Source: Steinernema hermaphroditum (taxonomy: Eukaryota; Nematoda; Chromadorea; Rhabditida; Steinernematidae). Taken from it: DNA of 64,000 bases. A model generated the notes under the pieces. The model saw only the letters and a program-made list of their open reading frames with translations. It was not told the origin of the DNA and did no database searches. This document shows positions 59,208 through 64,000 of the stretch, piece by piece; position 1 is the stretch's first letter; every line of letters starts with the position of its first letter. The DNA lies in assembly GCA_030435675.1 (NCBI GenBank), contig CM059623.1:11564092-11628091 (forward strand). Reading direction: 5' to 3'. Both the position numbers and the translations under genes were made by a program.

Positions 59208-60439
59208 TTTCTAAACGACACTGAAAGGAAGAAAGTATAATGGATATGATAAACAAGTGCTGTCTTCGAGAAGAAGACTGCGTGAGGAATTTTTATGAAT
59301 GATTTTCGAAGCAAGCTGGACGTAACGTGGTCAAATTACTTAAATTCAGATTTTAAACACAGATTTAACAAATCTTAGTGAAAAACATAGAAGTGTCTGA
59401 AGAACACCCGCTCAAGCTTGCTTTCAGCAAAGCAAAGACGAGTGAACCGGAATGAATCGAACCCTGATGTTTCCAGAGAACTATATCCAAAACTGTCCCA
59501 CGCCGATTCGGCTGAAATTTGGCATAGAGGTTGGTATGTCAGAGTGTAGCAATATCTGATAGGTTTCATCGGTGAATGGCCTCGCAAAACCTCAAAGAAA
59601 TGGTCAAGAAACTGATAAAACCACCGTACCTTTTGTGAACATCAGGGACATCGTGTTAGGACCTTGCAACTACAGCAGACAAAATCTTCTATGATCTATA
59701 GCTTAAACCCGCCATTCACCGATGCAACCTACCAGGTTCTGCTACACTCTGGCATGACATCCTCGACGCCAAATTTCAGCCGAATCGGCGTGGGACAGTT
59801 TGGGACCTTTCCTTGTTAGAGCAACAATCTCAAGAAGCGAGAATTAGCTAATTTGTTCGACAATCCTAGTGCCAACCCTATTCGAATGTCCCTTAGTACA
59901 GACGGGTACTCTGAATGGCGCTGAGCACCTGAATCCTTAGATATCTAAACATGATGTACTGCCTAGAAACTTTACATTTGACAAAAAAAACCTTCATTTA
60001 CAAGATACGGTACCAACATTTAGTTCATTTCCTGTGTTAAAAAATATTTGTAGCTAATGCTCTTCGGTATGACCTGCCATGTCATGTCTGACAACACCGT
60101 AGCCTTTGTCGTTCCGACCATTTCAGAGCTCAGATAAGAATGCTGAACAAGTTGAGGGTCTAATTGATCTTCGAATGCGCTCTTCAAAGATGTTAGATTC
60201 CTGGATTCGTTTACGTGTACAGTACTTTGCTTGAAAAGGTTTTCTCACATATTCGTAGAAGCCTATTCGTTTCGGAACTTTACTTGGAGCTGGAACTATC
60301 ATTCCGACGTCGAAAACCGGCAACGCATTTGGACCTATTAGTAAATGTTATAAGTTTAGTGAATTGTTATTTGTAAAAAGGCGAACGGTTGAGCCTGTCC
60401 ACGTAGAGCGATCTGGAAATATCGAAGTGGTCAGTGGGA
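59208..60439. other. Spacer with MITE
   Basis: Contains the palindromic element at 59487-59804. A 66-codon minus-strand frame at 60123-60323 (KVPKRIGFYEYVRK region) has protein-like composition but no family I recognise and no convincing splice context. Nothing else is supported. Confidence 0.4.
59487..59804. mobile_element. Palindromic MITE with ~110-bp arms
   Basis: The left arm starts CCAAAACTGTCCCACGCC and the right arm ends GGCGTGGGACAGTTTGG. Reading inward, the arms match for about 110 bp: GATTCGGCTGAAATTTGGC, AGAGTGTAGCA, and CATCGGTGAATGGC appear in both in inverse order. Divergence of roughly 15-20 per cent by eye makes it older than the MITE at 23.3 kb. It has no coding frame. A target-site duplication is not clear. 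Confidence 0.82.
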
Positions 60440-60910
60440 ATGGTCGTCCATTGCGACGCGGACTCCAGCTACTACTTCCCTCGTGACCAGATCCTCCTGA
60501 TCCGCCTCTTCGAAGGCAAGGAGGAGAATACGGTCCCACCTCCCAGAGTGTCTCTTAACTGGAATCGCGGGGTATCTTCGCAATTCTTTTTTTTCGCAAA
60601 TTTGATGGCTCCGAAGCGGCATAGCACAATTACACACGACCCAACCCAAAACGAAATCCTTGAAAAAAAAATCCTTGCCCTGACCCTCAAGAGCCTCTGT
60701 GCTAAAATTGCCCAGTTTGTTGTCAAACAGGAGTTCGCTATCTCATACATACAGAGAAGTAGGGAAGTATCGCCTTCTTGGAAGTCAAATTTTTAGATAA
60801 CAATTAAGCCATGTCGATTAGCGCAACTTTCGCACTGAGGACTCTCCGAAGCAGAGCTCGAGGCCGCAAAGGAGGAGTTCCACCTCCGGTTCTGGAGCTT
60901 AGACGAAGTG
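60440..60910 (+). CDS. Unrecognised two-exon gene fragment
   Basis: An ATG at 60440 opens VVHCDADSSYYFPRDQILLI and on to EGKEENTVPPPRVSLNWNRG, where a GGTATC donor could end the exon near 60571. A second coding-like segment, LSEAELEAAKEEFHLRFWSL (about 60838-60905), is followed by a GTGAGG donor, so more exons may follow. The segments have protein-like composition (GC-rich third positions, amphipathic helix), but I cannot assign a family or prove that they join. Confidence 0.3.
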
Positions 60911-61440
60911 AGGTCACCAAAACTTGCAAACATTTATTTATCACCTATACATGTATGTATGCACTATGATCAACTACCGACTGGAACGATAATATCGACT
61001 GGTGGCGGTGGCGAACAGTCGGTTCCTCGGTCGCCCTCTGAGTGGTTGGTGCACCTTGTGGTTGTTGTGAGTCTCCCGGCTTCCAGAGGGAATTGGGGCA
61101 CCCGAAAGCCGTAGTCCCACCGCCGCTGACGACAAGATGCGTTATACCTTGGAGATACCTTGAAGGCCACCAAATCGTTCGCGTTAAATCGTTCTGCTCC
61201 CTTAGAATTGTTCATAAAGGCGTTTATTCGTCGCTAATTAAAAACCAAAGCAAACAATACGACCGATGTGCAGTATGACCTGTACAACTCTATAAGTCCA
61301 ACGAAAATAGGCATTACATGTTTTCATTCATCTTGTGCTTGGTAATCTTGTGTCGCAGACGTTGCTTAGCTAACTGAAAAGCGGACACAATACGTACACC
61401 ACAACCCTTTCGGAACTTTTCCCACAACGACTTATCGTAG

Positions 61441-61694
61441 TGTCGTGTCCGGAAGGGGACAGACAACCTTCCTTACTGGGTGTGTGGCACATGCACTAGT
61501 TATAGTATAAATAAACTTTATTACATGCGTGAGGGGACTAGGGAGAGAGAGAGGCAGGACCACCGTGGGAGAGACGTCGCCGACTCGCAGCTGGTGGGCA
61601 GCGAGTCGGGTCAGCACTCTGCTCGGGTTTGCGAGACGCGGGCTTTTATACCCGATCTCCTGAAGCGCGGGAGCGCTGGGGCGGAGCCCCGACA
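61441..61694 (-). mobile_element. Solo LTR with 4-bp target-site duplication
   Basis: The 254-bp unit begins TGTCGTG and ends CCCCGACA on the plus strand (TG...CA with a 5-bp inverse end TGTCG/CGACA) and is flanked by GTAG on both sides (61437-61440 and 61695-61698). On the minus strand it has promoter order: a GGTATAAAAG TATA box about 30 bp in, a GC-rich leader, then AATAAAG as polyadenylation signal, so it reads as an LTR in the minus orientation. No internal retroelement DNA is present. A 4-bp duplication suits Gypsy-type elements, but the family is not identified. Confidence 0.88.
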
Positions 61695-62142
61695 GTAGTA
61701 ATATCCGCCAAATGCCCTGCCGTAGCAGTTCATTCTTTCGCAGTAGTGTGCCCCATATCGTCGAAGCTCTTTCTCGACGTCGAAACAGTGGTCGTAGGCA
61801 TTCTTCAGGTGCAACATTCCACCCCTCTTGTAGTGTTCTCGCCTACGTCCGATGTGCTGCGTTTGGAACATTCTGAAGATGTCTCTGTCTTCTTCTGAGG
61901 GACGCGACGGATCGAATATTCTGATGCTGATCGGTTGTCCGAATTCCTCGAGGAGTCTCTCGTTTACTCGCCTGTGAGAAGGATGACATAGAAACAGTAG
62001 GAAAACATGGTTACCTTTCAACTGCCGAATATTCCACGTTCTCGAATAGTGGACAATTTTTGTGATCTACGTCCATCCAGCCGAGGACGATCGTCCAGAT
62101 TTCATCGGGAAGGTAACGCTCATTTTTTACGGAAGAAGTCAT
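61611..62142 (-). CDS. F-box-like protein, C-terminus interrupted by an LTR (162 aa)
   Basis: Exons 62142-62015 and 61971-61611, with a 43-bp intron. The N-terminus reads ERYLPDEIWTIVLGWMD, the usual start of an F-box (LP-EIW--IL), suggesting binding to Skp1 in an SCF ubiquitin ligase. The remainder (RRVNERLLEEFGQPISIRIF and a Cys-rich end) is not a repeat type I know. The last 27 residues (from Cys-Arg-Gly-Ser to the stop) are encoded by the solo LTR at 61441-61694. Beyond the LTR the original frame remains open for 40 more codons to a TAA at 61314-61316, in phase. The gene may therefore be a recent truncation or a still functional allele with a new tail. Confidence 0.6.
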
Positions 62143-62327
62143 CCTCACAAATGAATCGATTGACGTGAAGTGGTTTTAATGGCACGTATTAATTTTTGTG
62201 AAAATTCGCACATCAACATGAGTGTTCTAAAAGGGCATTCGAGTCGAAGAAGCAACTCGAAACCGATTCGAGCTCATATGCCAAAAAAACAGTAGTACAT
62301 GCACTCTGCTAAGTCAGTTAATAACCG

Positions 62328-62543
62328 TTGTTCTCTCGTTTCCTACAAAGACAGTTCCGCGAAGAATTAGATCCGCCGCCGCTTCTGGAGCATATACAGA
62401 TATCTCCGGCCGGCGTGGCGCCGCTTCTCCAGGCGGACCGGAAAGAAGTTTCCGACATCACCGCCACGCCAGGTATGAAGCCGGCTGGAAAGTGGCATCC
62501 TCTGTTTTCTATTTTCGGTCTCGGCAAGCCGAAATGCCTGTGA
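62328..62543 (+). CDS. Possible terminal exon with SPAGVAPLLQA motif
   Basis: An open frame that lacks an ATG at its start and probably begins after a CTACAAAG acceptor near 62349 reads QFREELDPPPLLEHIQ, SPAGVAPLLQADRKEV and ends FSIFGLGKPKCL, stop. AATAAAG occurs about 10 bp after the stop. Protein-like composition and the shared peptide at 26.7 kb suggest a real 3' exon. Upstream exons were not found and the family is not recognised. Confidence 0.4.
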   Translation: MFSRFLQRQFREELDPPPLLEHIQISPAGVAPLLQADRKEVSDITATPGMKPAGKWHPLFSIFGLGKPKCL

Positions 62544-62634
62544 TACATGAAATAAAGTTGTAAAGCCGTAACTCCCATACACTTTATTAATCTCCTGTAC
62601 ATATGTACAATCACCGGACACTGGAGATCAGTTT

Positions 62635-64000
62635 TCACAAGTTATTATACGTATCCATAAGCAGCGCGTGCATCGAGGGCGTCATCTGAGAGCGTTGGAG
62701 CCCGTAGACGAACTCCAGGAACAGAACGACGTGCGACACTTCCGGGCAGACCGAAAGGTCGAAGACGACGTAGGATTCGATGACGGCGCGCATGATCTCG
62801 GGGAAGGGCATCTGGTTGGGCACAGGGATGAGCTGACGAGCCACAGCGATGTAACGACTTTCGACGGATCCCTGGCGCACGATTACGATTCTGGGGAAGA
62901 CGGACTGTTCCTTGATGCAGGTCCGGAACTAAAAGTTTTCGTTATTTGGGTAGTAGAAGGACATCCTTGCCGGAACTTCAATCATTATGTAATGAAACTG
63001 GATCTCCATCGCCGAGGAGCGCATGATGGAGCGGTCGGCGAAGAACTTCGTGACAAGTTGGAAGGCATGCTCATCGGACACTTCTCCATTGGCCTTCCAG
63101 GCACAATTACGCATGTTCTCAGCGGCCTTGACAAGAGCCGGCTTCCACTTCTTCCACTCCTGGGCGAAATCTTTCAACTGAGAAGTCGGGTGCTTCTCCT
63201 GGACGATCTCAAGGAACCTCTCATGAATCTGAATGGATCTGCTTCGGTGTGTGGTGGAAGTGAAGTGGCATACCATCTCAAAATAGCCGTCGATAACATT
63301 TGGATGAGCCGCGAAGAAATCGTCAGTGAAACTGTACGGATTGCGAGCTTTGAAAGTCTTCAGACTTTCCCAGTCAGGACCACTCTGTGGTTCTTTCTTC
63401 AAAGCTCTTTCCACTTTTCGGCTTCTCAGAGATCGACCGCTGTGTTGAATAGGCTCGTTCTCGTTATCCTCGGCCTCCTCTTCCACCGGCTCTTGTTTTA
63501 ACATCGGCCTTGAAGTTAGTCTTTAAAATGAAAACCCTTAAAGTCTTTGATCTTACTTGGCAGCGCGGCGGAGTGTTTGCTTGCCCTTTGGAGGATTCAC
63601 CGTGATAATAGGAATACACTGATGCTCCTTATAACAGTAGTCGGGATCTTCAGCGAACTCCTTGTAGTCCGCCGAGATCCTTACGCGAGCGATGTTGCCA
63701 GATTCGCCTGTGCGGCGACTTCGCCGTGACCGCATCGACGAGCAGTCCATGCACTCGAAGATCTTCGGAAGACCGCGGTTCCCCTTTCGCGATCGAGAGC
63801 ACGCATCTTCGCGGAAATGGAAGGTGTGGCCTTCGAAGCGGACGCTCTCGTAGGACGCTTTACGTAAGTTGGTCCTCGTCTGGGACCAGATGATGGGAGG
63901 GAGCGTTTCGACGACTTTGACTCTCTTAGGAGGCATCTCTTCCGGTTCCTCCATCTCTTCTTCGATGATATGTTGTTGATTGACCTCGCTGAAGGGGACA
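62635..64000 (-). CDS. FLYWCH-like zinc-finger protein (5' end outside the window)
   Basis: Exons in coding order: about 63989-63557 (open upstream, possibly after a CCCTTCAG acceptor near 63991), 63508-62977, 62928-62635; the junctions are in phase. The first exon has a FLYWCH-type finger layout: YESVRFEGHTFHFRE, a CMDC pair in KIFECMDCSSM, and an H-C pair in YCYKEHQCIP. A basic SLRSRKVERALKK segment follows, then a helical region and a tail (LIPVPNQMPFPEIMRAVIES) resembled by 58905-59207. FLYWCH proteins bind DNA as repressors in nematodes. An in-frame ATG lies at 63954, but coding sequence may extend further 5'. FLYWCH assignment is moderate. Confidence 0.6.

Noticed and set aside
1..64000. 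tRNA genes, spliced-leader RNA genes and CRISPR-like arrays
   Set aside because: A scan for T-loop GTTCGAATCC-type words, the SL1 leader sequence and regularly spaced repeats gave no convincing candidate; a covariance-model search would be needed to be certain for tRNAs.

Overview
The window is nuclear DNA from an animal, most likely a nematode. Introns inside genes are mostly 35-60 bp with GT...TTNCAG borders, several genes start just behind a TTTCAG-type acceptor as if trans-spliced, there is a chemoreceptor resembling the nematode srx class, and non-catalytic M13-like proteins and DXO-like proteins are duplicated. I see no bacterial operons, rRNA, tRNA or CRISPR. Species cannot be named from the sequence.

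Region 1 (0-18 kb) holds three head-to-tail mevalonate kinase genes, all on the minus strand. I could join the exons of each into an uninterrupted reading frame: 420 aa (371-4383), 393 aa (9347-10753) and 494 aa (12623-17848). All three keep the GHMP-kinase motifs. The spacers and the large intron of the first gene are filled with duplicated non-coding repeats.

Region 2 (18-43 kb) is gene-poor. It contains GC-rich islands, a young near-palindromic MITE (23.3-23.6 kb), a dead mariner transposase end (29.2-29.45 kb), several duplicated repeat blocks and no gene that I can support.

Region 3 (43-64 kb) is gene-dense. In order: two intact secreted M13-peptidase-like genes that have lost the zinc site and show gene-conversion tracts, plus a third C-terminal relic; an srx-like GPCR with an exon relic behind it; a DXO/Rai1-like gene with degenerate catalytic motifs whose last two exons are tandemly duplicated together with a papain-like gene; the proteasome deubiquitinase RPN11 (PSMD14), intact; a papain-like C-terminal gene and a short gene related to the tail of another gene in the window; a palindromic MITE; an F-box-like gene whose C-terminus is interrupted by a solo LTR with a 4-bp target duplication; and a FLYWCH-like zinc-finger gene running off the right edge.

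The genes do not form one pathway. Mevalonate kinase serves isoprenoid synthesis and RPN11 serves the proteasome; most of the rest are fast-evolving nematode families (receptors, pseudo-peptidases, DXO-like proteins). The most interesting material is structural: duplication, conversion and insertion events that can be read at base level. Exon coordinates were deduced by eye from reading frame and splice signals; no alignment was run.
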